DNA of 34,872 bases, taken from positions 1 to 34,872 of IMG/VR virus record IMGVR_UViG_3300032238_001564; one strand, 5' to 3'. The DNA is from a virus. This document shows positions 7,457 to 17,189 of this stretch, piece after piece. Within the stretch, counting starts at the first letter, position 1, and each line of letters opens with the position of its first letter. The notes below the pieces were generated by a model, which ran no database searches, was not told the origin of the DNA, and worked only from the letters and a program-made list of their open reading frames with translations. Made by a program: the position numbers and the translations under genes.

Positions 7457-9909
7457 TAAACTTTACCAACACAATCTATTACTTGAATGACCTTTGTTGG
7501 ATCAGGTTCTTCACCATCTAGATCATCTCCTATTCTATTTACACACATTAACGGAATGATTAATGCATTATAACCTGTTTCACTTTCAATGTAAATATCT
7601 GGAGTTTCTGTAAATCCCTCTCCACTACTAATAACATTAACTTTTACTAATCTACCAAATTCACCAAAAACTGGTTCCAATACTGCACCGTTAGTAGGAC
7701 TTATAGTAATTTTATCCACATTAGGATTGTAATTAATTCCACCATCTTTAACAAATACATCACATATTTTTGTAATTACTGGATATGATCCCTTGGAAGT
7801 AACAGCAGCATCCAATCCAAGATTAGCAATTGCTTGCTCAGAAAGACCTTCTCTGTTCAAGAAATCATAATCTTCATCAGAAATTCTAGGAGTAGTTAAT
7901 GTTCCACATTTATTTTGTACTATATTTTTACCACCAACCAATGTCTCTGTAGAATTACCTTCAGAATCATAAATTTCCGCAGTAGTGAAAAATGGAAGAG
8001 TTACAGTATCTCCAGGGCATACTTGAATTTCTATTCCAGGATTATAGGGTCTATCATATCTACCAGTGCCTCTATAGACAGTTGTTTGATAATTATCTGC
8101 CCAAGTTCTTTGCATACCTCCCTGACTTCCATTATACTTTGGAAGATATCCAGATCCAGGATCAATCATTACAACTTCCAAAATTCCAGTTCCAGGTTTT
8201 CCTCTATTCTGATCTGGATTTGATCCACTATTTGGTGGTTGTGACGGACCAAGTATCACTTTACCAATTGCTCCAGCACCTTGTCCACATGGATCTATAA
8301 TAGAAACTGTGCTTGTTTGGGTATAACCAGATCCTGTAGAAATAATATCAATTCCAAGAATACTTCCAGTTGGAGAAACAATCGCATTTCCCTTTGCACC
8401 AGACCCAGATCCAAAAAAGGATACCGCAGGAGGTCCACATAATTGAGGACCAACATTGCAAGATCCACCTGAGGCATTTGATGGACTTGCATTTGAACCT
8501 AGAGAACTGAAATTAAAATTATCAATATCAACTGCATCAGTTATCTGGCTTCCAATTGCTTTGGCTTGATCAAATAATCCTTGGAGTGATCCAGATAATC
8601 CTCCATTATCTCCTATACCACTCCACATACTCCATTCATTTGCCTCTGGGCATTCTCCATCTTTATCACAAGTCAAAAATCCTAATAATTTTGAAAGTAA
8701 TCCTAATATTTGCCCACCAAAACTAACTGCAGCTCCAAAAGTAGACAATAAGGAATTCAATGGACCCAAAATAGAATTTACTGCGCCATCAATAAATCCA
8801 AGCATTTCTCCTAAAAGAGATCCCATAATGTTTTCAACAGCACAGGATGCAACGTTGACCATTTGATCTAATGCATTATTTAAAGCATTGGTAATCATTC
8901 CAATAAGAGCATCAATAAGCAAATTAAACAAACATCCAAGAAGATCTAATATTTTTTCTTCAGCCTTTTTTAAGGTAGGTCTTTCATTGGGCATTAATAA
9001 GTAATAAACTTTTTTTGTTTGCTCCCGAGTAAATTCGATTATATATTTTCTAATATAATCAATAATCGTTTTCATAAAGCGAGCAATAAATTTAGCCGCT
9101 TTTCCAACTAATTCTTTAATTTTTTCTTGAGCATTACTTACAGCATCATTTACTGCAGATTGAAATTGATCAACTGAACTTTTAACTCGCTCAATCTGTT
9201 TCATCAACTTTTCAATTTCAAGTTGAATACCATCAAGATCATTACCACCACATTTTTGAGTTTTGGCTAAATGCGTTTTTATATTTCCATCTTTAACTTG
9301 CTCTAAATCATTATTGTTGGTCTGATTAATATTTGCACCGTCACCTTCTAAAGGTTTTGCACCATTGGAAGCAGATCCTTTTCCAGTTGCAGGACCCCCA
9401 CCAGGAGCTGTTCCAGAAGGAACTCCACTATTAGACGCTGCAGGTTTTGCATATCCTGGAACTTTTTCACCATTAGCAAATCCACTTATCGGTATAAATC
9501 CTTTTTCTGGTATTTTCTTTTCTAATGAGGTTTGTGCATTATTTCCCAATATTCCCATGATAATTGGTTGTTGAGCCTCAATACCATCCAGAAAAAATCC
9601 AAATACAATATTACCCTGTTTTATATTTGGAGTCTGAGACGCAGACATTTGACCACCGCCCGCAGTGATGGGCAACATTGCTTGCGCCCAAGGCAGGTCC
9701 ATATCTTTTATGTCATCTTTTTTATCAGTGTGATGACCAAAGATTCTTACTTTATACCTAGATCCAAAACCTTTTATCTCGTTTGCATTTATAAACTTTG
9801 TTTTTACAATGTTATCATTCCAAGTCTTATTATCGACGACTTGTCCTATCCACCAATAAAAACCCTCGGATCCTACGAGGTTGGAATTAAATAAAGAGTT
9901 TTCGAGCAT
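7456..9909 (-). CDS. gp5: Baseplate hub/spike protein gp5, without lysozyme domain
   Basis: 817 residues. About 15-125 match the gp5/VgrG OB-fold domain: FYWWIGQVVDN, RYKVRIFGHH, LPWAQAMLPIT, GNIVFGFFLDGIEAQQPIIMGILG. A Gly/Ser linker follows (155-195). Then comes a long helical region (about 225-415; EIEKLMKQIERVKSSVDQFQ and hydrophobic ...LLIDALIGMITNALNN). The rest is beta-rich with GSGY-type repeats (ISTGSGYTQTSTVSI about 523, IDPGSGYLPKYNG about 582, ISSGEGFTETPDIYI near 770). In T4 the centre of gp5 is a lysozyme, and none is visible here. A lytic domain lies instead in the gene at 11435. It forms the central membrane-puncturing hub and is coupled to its neighbours by TGATG and TAATG overlaps. 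Confidence 0.88.
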   Translation of the reverse strand: MLENSLFNSNLVGSEGFYWWIGQVVDNKTWNDNIVKTKFINANEIKGFGSRYKVRIFGHHTDKKDDIKDMDLPWAQAMLPITAGGGQMSASQTPNIKQGNIVFGFFLDGIEAQQPIIMGILGNNAQTSLEKKIPEKGFIPISGFANGEKVPGYAKPAASNSGVPSGTAPGGGPATGKGSASNGAKPLEGDGANINQTNNNDLEQVKDGNIKTHLAKTQKCGGNDLDGIQLEIEKLMKQIERVKSSVDQFQSAVNDAVSNAQEKIKELVGKAAKFIARFMKTIIDYIRKYIIEFTREQTKKVYYLLMPNERPTLKKAEEKILDLLGCLFNLLIDALIGMITNALNNALDQMVNVASCAVENIMGSLLGEMLGFIDGAVNSILGPLNSLLSTFGAAVSFGGQILGLLSKLLGFLTCDKDGECPEANEWSMWSGIGDNGGLSGSLQGLFDQAKAIGSQITDAVDIDNFNFSSLGSNASPSNASGGSCNVGPQLCGPPAVSFFGSGSGAKGNAIVSPTGSILGIDIISTGSGYTQTSTVSIIDPCGQGAGAIGKVILGPSQPPNSGSNPDQNRGKPGTGILEVVMIDPGSGYLPKYNGSQGGMQRTWADNYQTTVYRGTGRYDRPYNPGIEIQVCPGDTVTLPFFTTAEIYDSEGNSTETLVGGKNIVQNKCGTLTTPRISDEDYDFLNREGLSEQAIANLGLDAAVTSKGSYPVITKICDVFVKDGGINYNPNVDKITISPTNGAVLEPVFGEFGRLVKVNVISSGEGFTETPDIYIESETGYNALIIPLMCVNRIGDDLDGEEPDPTKVIQVIDCVGKV

Positions 9910-10121
9910 CAGTCTTCATAAATTTTACATTCCAGAGCATCTGGATTATCGTCACAATAAAGTTCTAAAGAAGATGGATCATGATCATCTTCGGGATGTC
10001 TTTCTATATATCTTTCTAATGCGGCAAGTTCTTCCTCAGTATGCCTACGTGCCTGAGGAGACGTTTGAGGGTCATCTAATATTTTTTTATCTTTTTCAAT
10101 ATGTTGGTGAATGTTTTCCAT
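9909..10121 (-). CDS. cp12: CP12-like protein (70 aa)
   Basis: CP12 is a small disordered redox protein of cyanobacteria and chloroplasts that ties up GAPDH and phosphoribulokinase, shutting the Calvin cycle. Cyanophages are known to carry it. The C-terminus SSLELYCDDNPDALECKIYED (50-70) keeps the CP12 pattern: C56 and C65 nine apart, NPDA(L/A)EC and a final Y-x-D that inserts into GAPDH. The preceding EEELAALERYIERHPED resembles the central CP12 helix. The N-terminal cysteine pair is absent. AGG lies 5 nt before the ATG, and the stop overlaps the gp5 start (TGATG). Odd context: it sits between baseplate genes, not in a carbon-metabolism cassette. A baseplate chaperone with a chance match is the alternative. 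Confidence 0.65.
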   Translation of the reverse strand: MENIHQHIEKDKKILDDPQTSPQARRHTEEELAALERYIERHPEDDHDPSSLELYCDDNPDALECKIYED

Positions 10122-10134
10122 TTTTACCTAAGGT

Positions 10135-11433
10135 TTATTTACCATAAGAATCTCTTACCAAATTTAATTTAGTAAAAGTATTTTTGGGAGTTATTAAATG
10201 GCATATATCTGATATCATATATATACCACCTAAACGCTTACTTGGTATTTGATTAGTTTTTCCAGACAGTTCTGGGAATTCGCATGATACAATATCTCCA
10301 GCATTTAATCGATAATATCCAGCAATAGTAATTTCAACTTTAGAAGCAAAAAGTTGATTATATCTCATCGGTGCTTGAATTAAAGCAGCATCAACATCAA
10401 AAGTTGATTTTTTTGAGTCCTTAAGTTGCTCATCTACAGAATTTCCACTTGGTAAAGCACCTATTGGTAAAATATTAGAAAATTGTCTTGTTGGTTTATC
10501 TTTCAACCAAGTAGGTAAATTAGAATTAAAATCTTTTCCTGCAGTTTTTATACCTTTTTTCTGTTTAGATCCTTCCAAGTCTTTATCTTGATATTTTACA
10601 TCATATGGATTTAACGTGCGAATCTTACTTCCATATGCACCCATCATCAATTTAGATTGTAAATCTAATCCACCACTATCTCCTTCTGTTGCTCCACTTA
10701 CAGAATAATCTAAAATTTTAATATCATATCCAGGAGGAATATCAGTACTATTATTATAGATCATCTTCTTAGGAGTTTTTCCTTCAGTAGAAAGAAGTTT
10801 ATCAATAGATTTAAAATTAATTCCTTTTGTAGTTTCATATAAAAAATACCCAGCTGCGGATCCTTTTGCATTAGGAAGATCTGGAATAGACTTTTTACAC
10901 AACCACATACAAACATAAAAAGGTTTTCTAGAATTTCCTATAAAATTATACTTATTCAATGTAGCATCTACAATTAATTTTTTTTCAGTTTTCAAAACAT
11001 CTTTTAATATCCTTGTAATAGAATCCGAAACTAAACCATCATATCTTTTTACTACACGAGCAACTTCATTTAGAAAAAATTCTTTTGTAACTAATTCCAT
11101 CGCAACAACATTTCTCATATTATCTTGAGTTGTGGATGAAAATTTATTTACATAAAGCTTTAGAGATATCTCTTGGTCATAATTATCACTCATAACCAAT
11201 TCCACTTCTTCACCACCAACAACAGGAAGTCCTTCAATTACTCCCATATTACCATCAATACTGTTTCCAGTATCCACAAAAATTAAATTTATAGCAATAG
11301 ATTCTTGTAAGATGCTTTCATAAAACTCTAACCGAACTAATCCAGTCGAAACATCAATAGATTTACCCCCTTGATTAGACTTAATCAAAAGTTTTTTTAT
11401 ATTACTAGATTCTGATCTTCTACTTTCAGCCAT
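10135..11433 (-). CDS. Baseplate hub protein, gp27-like (432 aa)
   Basis: Starts MAESRRSESSNIKKLLIKSN. Early beta strands (VSTGLVRLEFYESILQESIAINLIFVDTGNSI, about 28-59) fit the tube-like domain of hub proteins. The end ASKVEITIAGYYRLNAGDIV...MISDICHLITPKNTFTKLNLVRDSYGK fits the second hub domain, with the common TKLNLVRDS-type ending. In T4, gp27 forms the trimeric hub that holds gp5. Length (T4: 391) and position one gene before gp5 agree. The middle (about 225-330, GGLDLQSKLMMGAYG...) looks like a phage-specific insertion. Similarity is pattern-level only, so another gp27-fold tail protein is possible. Confidence 0.7.
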   Translation of the reverse strand: MAESRRSESSNIKKLLIKSNQGGKSIDVSTGLVRLEFYESILQESIAINLIFVDTGNSIDGNMGVIEGLPVVGGEEVELVMSDNYDQEISLKLYVNKFSSTTQDNMRNVVAMELVTKEFFLNEVARVVKRYDGLVSDSITRILKDVLKTEKKLIVDATLNKYNFIGNSRKPFYVCMWLCKKSIPDLPNAKGSAAGYFLYETTKGINFKSIDKLLSTEGKTPKKMIYNNSTDIPPGYDIKILDYSVSGATEGDSGGLDLQSKLMMGAYGSKIRTLNPYDVKYQDKDLEGSKQKKGIKTAGKDFNSNLPTWLKDKPTRQFSNILPIGALPSGNSVDEQLKDSKKSTFDVDAALIQAPMRYNQLFASKVEITIAGYYRLNAGDIVSCEFPELSGKTNQIPSKRLGGIYMISDICHLITPKNTFTKLNLVRDSYGK

Positions 11434-11434
11434 T

Positions 11435-14371
11435 TTATCCTAAAGCATATAGTTTGTTGAATGGATCATACGTATTTGAATTACTAGATTCTCCCCTAAA
11501 TGGATCACTTTTTGGTTTTGGTGAGGCATTTTCTTGTTGGCTTACTGGAGATGGACCAGGATCAACAACCATAATTGGTGCCCCATTTTCATAACCAGCA
11601 TAACTATTTAACGTATTAATAAGTGATCCTGCATGTTTTTTAAGTTGAGATTTATTTTCAATCGCGTTAATTGTTGCAAAGAAACTCTTACCTAATAATT
11701 TTGTAGAATCTGCATCAGTAATTGCTTCAGTACCTTCTTCTCCCAACATTGCATATTGTGGTCCATTGGCAAATCCACCTTCTCTATATGCAACGTGAAC
11801 ATGATCACTATGTCCAGGATCTCCTGCTTTCAACAATTCAACAGGTTTTACACCCTTCATTTTATTAAAGTCTGCAATTACTTTAAGAATTGGTCCTTGT
11901 TCATATGCATAGGCACCAATATCAATTGCTCTTCCAGAATAATGATATGAATTTTTGGCATGTGTACCTTTTACTCCACCAAACTCTGGGTGCTCTGCAA
12001 TTGCCTGAAAATCTGGTCCTTGCCTCAATCTTTTCTGTATAAATCTACCAAGTTCTCCAGAAATTTTACTTCCAGCAGAACCATATCCTTTTCCCAAAGA
12101 TATTCCACTACTCCCACCACTCGTAAACGTTCCTTTCTCACCTCTTTGTAGGGCAGCTAATATTTGTGAAGAATATTTCCAACGAGCACCAACATCACCC
12201 CACCCAATGTACTTATAAGATGCTGCTTTTAATTGATCCTCAGTTGCCTTTGGATTCATGAAATCATCAAGAAGTCCGTATTGTTTTAATTCCTCTTTAA
12301 TCCATTTGGTTTGTTCTGCATTACTTGCTTTTTCTAAAGGCTTACCTAAAAACTTTTCGGCGTTTTTAATTCTACCCCTGTTCCAACTAATTAGTCCTTT
12401 ATTAGTCCCAGCACCATCATTCAACACCCAAGGTGTTCTTTGACCCTTCCATCCGGATTCTTGTTGTATATTACCAGATAAAATGGAAGCAGCAAGCATT
12501 GGGAATCCCAATTGCATAAACAATCTTGCTCCACCAACAGAATCATTGGCTGCACCCATTGCTCCACCATCCATACCCGATCCAGGTTCTTCTCCAGGAG
12601 CAGTTGTTTTGGTTTCAGTTGCTGGTTGAAGCATCAAGTTTTTCATAATATTTTTTGTGGATTCATCGACCGCAGAATTTAAAAGATCTTTGGAAGAATA
12701 TTCAACCCACTTACTTATATCACTGTCCCCAGTTAAAGATGAAGAATCAACAACTCCACCTTCAGCAAAAGCTGCACTGATTCCTCCCTTTATATCTCCA
12801 CTATTAATTCCTTTGGTAATCCAAGCATTAATACCCAATCCAATATTTTCATAATCTTTTGCAGAAGGTTTTTGTCCCAATAATACTTTTGAAAAGACTC
12901 CAAATAATGGTCCAAGATAATTTACTCCACTAAATTGCTTAGCAGTACCTTCAACTACACCAAAAGGACTCATGGTTTTTGGATCAGAAGATTCTGGGAA
13001 AAGTTTTTTAAGATTTGTATCTCCACCAATACCTTCACCAGGATTCAATTGAACATCATCAGGCATCCTTGCTTCCAATTTCCTTTTTGTTTTTTTAAGA
13101 GATCTTGTAGCGCCTCCTCCAACAATTTTACCAGATCTGGTAGTTACTTTACCACCTTCAGCCATTTTTTGCTTTGTTCCCACTAATACATCATAAAGAG
13201 ATCCGCCTATAGCATCTCCCAATAATCCACCTAGAGTAGCTCCAATTAATCCACCAACCATTGTTCCCGCAATCGGAACAATGCTACCAACTGCCCCAGC
13301 AGCAACTCCCCCAAGAGATGCCCCAATAGAAGATCCAACAGCTCTAGCTGCCGCTCTTCCAGGATTTTCACCTAACAATAAATTAATTGCAAAATCAATC
13401 AATCCACCAACAATAGGAACTCTACCTAAACCCTTACCCAAAAGTCTAGCAATTCCTTTATTAGCTCCATTTCCAGTAATTTTTGGTTTTGCTCCAAAAG
13501 GATTTCTAAATCCACCCGCTCCACCACCACTCGTAGTTACTCTTGGTCTTTGTCTGAATGGATTTCTTACGGCAGGTCTACCCAGACCTTTTCCACCGCT
13601 TGTAGTGACTCTAGGTCTTCCACCTTGACCGGGTTTAGATTTTGGACCTCCACGACCACCTCTACCACCACCCAGACCTCCAGAAGATACAGCAAGAAGT
13701 CCAGCAACAATTGCTAAATTAATAAATTTATTTAAATATTCCGAAAATCCATCAAATTTTTTAGCTAGATCATCGCCGCCAATATTTTTTAAGAATCCAC
13801 GAGTAGCATCATATGCTTTGTATCCCCAATCAATAAAGGTAACTAAACCATTTAATAATTTACCGCCAACATCAATAATAAAATCTGCAACATATCCAAC
13901 AACAGTTAAAAATTTTGTTAGTAATGGAAGTTGATCTAATATTCTTACTGCAAAAAATCCAAGGACTGTATTTAAAATAAATTTTTTAATTGTATCTAAG
14001 AGTCCAACCTTAGGGAAACTTTTTATTTTTGGAATATTTAAATCCCTTTTTGGTTTCTCTTCAAGTTTTTTCTCTTTACTTTCCCTTCTACCCTTTTCAA
14101 CTGTTCTTCTTTTTCTATCCGATAACTTTTTCTGCTCAGAAAAACTACTCTTAAGTAATTTTTCAATATCAATTACTTTTACCTTAATTTCATATATATC
14201 CTCTTGAATTTTATCAGAATAATCTTGCTTTTTGCTAGATTTAACTACATCAGATACATTAATTTTCTTAGTACCTATCATTTTTGATTGAGGTACAATA
14301 AAAGAGTTCTTTGTTTTCGCAAGAAAACTCTTTGAAGAAGGCAACATTTTTTTAGGATCTAAATTAGCCAT
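11435..14371 (-). CDS. Tape-measure-like tail protein with lysozyme and M15-like peptidase domains
   Basis: 978 residues in four parts. (1) 1-120: basic, coiled-coil-like. (2) 120-225: hydrophobic helices (ILNTVLGFFAVRIL, LLTKFLTVVGYVADFIIDVG), then a Gly/Arg-rich linker (230-300) with PRVTTSGG twice and RNPF twice, then Gly-zipper helices (305-395). (3) About 605-745: a phage tail lysozyme domain with NIQQESGW and probable catalytic E638. (4) About 770-863: a peptidase M15-like domain with THAKNSYHYSGRAIDIG (H810, D817) and DHVHVAY (H857, H859), the usual zinc-binding set. A tape-measure signature, YAMLGEEGTEAITDAD, follows at 873-888. It probably bores through peptidoglycan at DNA entry. 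Tight spacing places it in the tail operon. Confidence 0.87.
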   Translation of the reverse strand: MANLDPKKMLPSSKSFLAKTKNSFIVPQSKMIGTKKINVSDVVKSSKKQDYSDKIQEDIYEIKVKVIDIEKLLKSSFSEQKKLSDRKRRTVEKGRRESKEKKLEEKPKRDLNIPKIKSFPKVGLLDTIKKFILNTVLGFFAVRILDQLPLLTKFLTVVGYVADFIIDVGGKLLNGLVTFIDWGYKAYDATRGFLKNIGGDDLAKKFDGFSEYLNKFINLAIVAGLLAVSSGGLGGGRGGRGGPKSKPGQGGRPRVTTSGGKGLGRPAVRNPFRQRPRVTTSGGGAGGFRNPFGAKPKITGNGANKGIARLLGKGLGRVPIVGGLIDFAINLLLGENPGRAAARAVGSSIGASLGGVAAGAVGSIVPIAGTMVGGLIGATLGGLLGDAIGGSLYDVLVGTKQKMAEGGKVTTRSGKIVGGGATRSLKKTKRKLEARMPDDVQLNPGEGIGGDTNLKKLFPESSDPKTMSPFGVVEGTAKQFSGVNYLGPLFGVFSKVLLGQKPSAKDYENIGLGINAWITKGINSGDIKGGISAAFAEGGVVDSSSLTGDSDISKWVEYSSKDLLNSAVDESTKNIMKNLMLQPATETKTTAPGEEPGSGMDGGAMGAANDSVGGARLFMQLGFPMLAASILSGNIQQESGWKGQRTPWVLNDGAGTNKGLISWNRGRIKNAEKFLGKPLEKASNAEQTKWIKEELKQYGLLDDFMNPKATEDQLKAASYKYIGWGDVGARWKYSSQILAALQRGEKGTFTSGGSSGISLGKGYGSAGSKISGELGRFIQKRLRQGPDFQAIAEHPEFGGVKGTHAKNSYHYSGRAIDIGAYAYEQGPILKVIADFNKMKGVKPVELLKAGDPGHSDHVHVAYREGGFANGPQYAMLGEEGTEAITDADSTKLLGKSFFATINAIENKSQLKKHAGSLINTLNSYAGYENGAPIMVVDPGPSPVSQQENASPKPKSDPFRGESSNSNTYDPFNKLYALG

Positions 14372-14375
14372 TTAC

Positions 14376-17189
14376 TTATCTGATTCCGTGCGTTGCTTTT
14401 GCATTTTTTGTACCACTCGGTCTTTGTGCATTTATTCTTGGAGTGGTTACTTTTGGATTTCCACCACCTTTACCGACAGTATCTGCCTTTGTTCTTGGTT
14501 TTGATATAGTTACAACTGGAGCTGGAGGTCTAGGTGGTGGAGGAGTTAAAGATTTAAGTGGTTGCCTCTTTGATATTCTTGCTTTTGCCGCTTGCTCTTT
14601 TGCTACTCTAGATCCTCCACCAAACCACCCTGCTTTATCCCACCAAGGACGGTTTGCTTCTAATGCTTGCTGGTTTTTACTCTTTGGTTTACCAGACATA
14701 CCCAACAAAGCACCAATCGGATTTTTACTTCCAAGTAAACCCATCATTTCTGAATTGGTTCTGTTTCCACCAAGAACCATATCAACATCACCTTTTCCTT
14801 TAAAGGGATTCAATAAATGAGCTGCTTGAAGTCGTTGCTGTGTAGTTTTTCCTTTTCCAAAAATACCCTCAGTGATAAGTTCACCAGTATTCATGTCGCG
14901 CATTTTACCAGTTCTATCATCTTTCTTTTTGAGCATATCAAAATCATACTTATCTTCTATTCTATATCCACCACCTTCTTTTTTATTTCTTTCATTAGCC
15001 CAAAACTGACCAAGAATATTCTTAGCATTCTTTGCAGATTCTGATAATTTACCCTTTTCATCATTATAGTCAGTGTATTGTACTCGTATTCCGCCCGACT
15101 TCAATTTCTGTAAGAAACTTCTTTGTGTTGCTAAAGCCTCTTTACCTTTAGCAGTTTTTGATGCCCCAGAAGCTTCAAGTTCTTTTATTTTTGCTTCTGT
15201 TTTTGAAATTTCAGAACCAGTTCTTTTCTTTGCCCTTTCAATTGCTTTCTGAAGTTCTCCTTTAGATTCTTTACTTAAATCCAATTCACTTAATGGTCCT
15301 CCCATCCCACCCATCATTTGTTTTGCATAGATTGACCCAGCATCCCTATAAGTAGCACTTTTAAGATTATCAATAAATCCTTTCTCTCCTGGTTTTTTAG
15401 GAGAACTAAATCTATCCTGCATTTTCTTTATTGTATCACCAACACCCGATTTCACCCTGTTTAGTTTATTCATAACAGAAGAACCAATTGAAGGCGTTTT
15501 TATATTAGAAAAACCAGACAATTTTTGAGAGACTACTTTGTCCAAAATCTTCATAGAATTGGTTGCAGCAGAACTAGGTCCAGCTGCAGAAATTCCAGGT
15601 AATCCAGGCATTCCAGGAATTGAAGGCATTCCACCAGAACCTTTTTCTCCCCAAGTGGATGGTTTTCCTAAGTCAGAACCAAATTTATATTGAATAAATT
15701 TATTAACTGCTTCTAGAGGATCTTTTGTTAATTTACTATTTGAAAGATCTCTCAACCCTTTTGCTAGAGTCTGATCAATCCCTTTCGATCTTTCTCGCCT
15801 TATCTTATCAGAAAAACCTTTCTCAGAAGATCCCTCACCTATAAGACCACCGCCAGCTGCATGAGGAACTCCACCAAGAATTTTTGGTCTATTATTTCCA
15901 CCACCGGCAGAGTTTAATGACTCCAAAAATCCCAGTCCGAATTTATCAACTGCCCCACGAGACATGACAAATTCGCCATCACTTAGCATGGCTGGGACTT
16001 TATCTACCCCCTTTTCACCACTAACAAATCCACCAGAAGCAAACCCATAACTCTGAGTTTTCCCGGTTTTTAAATACTCAATTTGCTCATCAATCTCAGC
16101 ACCTTTACCTTGTAATTTCTCAAAAAGGTTTAAGTTAGCTTTTTGCGTTTCTAGTGCTTTTATTTTTTCAGAATTATTTCCTGGAGCATTTTTAGTATTT
16201 CTTTCCTGCTCATCAACAGTTCCAGGGAACATTGCAGGTATAGTTGCACCTGCAGTAAAAAGACCTAATGCTATTGCCGCTACCCTATTTTTGGATATAA
16301 ATTGAATCAGTTTGGGAATTGCAGTCCTTGAAAGTAATACAATCCCACGCAGAACAATCTTTGTAATTGATCGAACAAATTTACCTAAACTTGTACCAAA
16401 AATAATATATGCACCAAGTAAAGCAGGCCACCAATCTTTTACGAATCTTATAATAGATTGTATTTTATCCTTATTAGCAGGATCAGCAAACCAATCTATT
16501 AACTTATATACTACTCTACCCAAAAATGTTTGTACAAAGAAATTAATAATCTTCTCCCAAATAGACTTAACTGGAGCAAGAATCCCATTAATTGCTTTTT
16601 GAATTTTTTCAAAAGGTTTTTTTTCTAACTCGTCTTCCTTTTTACCTCTTCTTCTACTCTCATCAGACTTTCTTTCAGATTCTCTCTCTTTCTGTAGAAA
16701 AGAAAATTGATTTTTTAACAATTCATAAATCGAGAATACAGATTTACGAATTGCTGCAATATTATTTTCTAGTTCATCCCCAAGAACTGGTTTAACTTTA
16801 TCACTTACGTCAGATGTTTTAGATCCAGGTAATAACTTCTGTGGTGATATTACGTTAACAGATGAGGCTATAAAATACTTTTCCTTTGTTATTCTTAAAG
16901 GACCTTTAGTCTTTATAGTATTAACGTTTATTTTTTTCTTATTTACTTTAAATCTTCCAGTTTTGCCCTTTACCTTTTTATATTCATCACGAATCAATTC
17001 ATCTTCTTCAACTGGAATTTTACTTCCAGTCATTCTTGCAGAAACAAGTTTTTCTTTTAGAAGCGTTAGGTAAGTATCATAATCTAAGTCAAAAACATCA
17101 TCCAAACCAAGTAGTCTCAGAATTCTTTCATCAACTTTTTCTGAGACATTTCCTCGGTTCGATTCTGCTTTTGGATTACCAACCACCAT
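14376..17189 (-). CDS. Tape-measure-like tail protein (937 aa)
   Basis: Residues 60-100 and 165-195 are strongly basic. Hydrophobic helices follow at about 205-320 (IWEKIINFFVQTFLGRVVYKLI, WWPALLGAYIIFGTSLG, AAIALGLFTAGATIPAMFPG). The region around 382-420 (FASGGFVSGEKGVDKVPAMLSDGEFVMSRGAVDKFG) is a hallmark of phage tape-measure proteins. The remainder is low-complexity and helical, ending in Pro-rich PPPPRPPAPVV. The gene starts directly downstream of the tail-chaperone pair, the classic place for a tape measure. The paired neighbour shares its N-terminal layout. Which of the two sets tail length (T4: gp29) cannot be told from sequence. The ATG at 17189 overlaps the preceding 58-codon frame by 14 nt. 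Confidence 0.82.
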   Translation of the reverse strand: MVVGNPKAESNRGNVSEKVDERILRLLGLDDVFDLDYDTYLTLLKEKLVSARMTGSKIPVEEDELIRDEYKKVKGKTGRFKVNKKKINVNTIKTKGPLRITKEKYFIASSVNVISPQKLLPGSKTSDVSDKVKPVLGDELENNIAAIRKSVFSIYELLKNQFSFLQKERESERKSDESRRRGKKEDELEKKPFEKIQKAINGILAPVKSIWEKIINFFVQTFLGRVVYKLIDWFADPANKDKIQSIIRFVKDWWPALLGAYIIFGTSLGKFVRSITKIVLRGIVLLSRTAIPKLIQFISKNRVAAIALGLFTAGATIPAMFPGTVDEQERNTKNAPGNNSEKIKALETQKANLNLFEKLQGKGAEIDEQIEYLKTGKTQSYGFASGGFVSGEKGVDKVPAMLSDGEFVMSRGAVDKFGLGFLESLNSAGGGNNRPKILGGVPHAAGGGLIGEGSSEKGFSDKIRRERSKGIDQTLAKGLRDLSNSKLTKDPLEAVNKFIQYKFGSDLGKPSTWGEKGSGGMPSIPGMPGLPGISAAGPSSAATNSMKILDKVVSQKLSGFSNIKTPSIGSSVMNKLNRVKSGVGDTIKKMQDRFSSPKKPGEKGFIDNLKSATYRDAGSIYAKQMMGGMGGPLSELDLSKESKGELQKAIERAKKRTGSEISKTEAKIKELEASGASKTAKGKEALATQRSFLQKLKSGGIRVQYTDYNDEKGKLSESAKNAKNILGQFWANERNKKEGGGYRIEDKYDFDMLKKKDDRTGKMRDMNTGELITEGIFGKGKTTQQRLQAAHLLNPFKGKGDVDMVLGGNRTNSEMMGLLGSKNPIGALLGMSGKPKSKNQQALEANRPWWDKAGWFGGGSRVAKEQAAKARISKRQPLKSLTPPPPRPPAPVVTISKPRTKADTVGKGGGNPKVTTPRINAQRPSGTKNAKATHGIR

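Noticed and set aside
13530-13620. Repeated CACTCGTAGTTACTCTTGG-like units as a CRISPR or transposon end
   Set aside because: They are two codon-level copies of the PRVTTSGG/RNPF linker repeat inside a protein gene, with no spacers or inverted ends.
13281-13628. Plus-strand Pro/Ala-rich frame of 115 codons
   Set aside because: It is antisense to the Gly-zipper and Gly/Arg linker of the 978-residue tail protein and shows only its mirrored composition.
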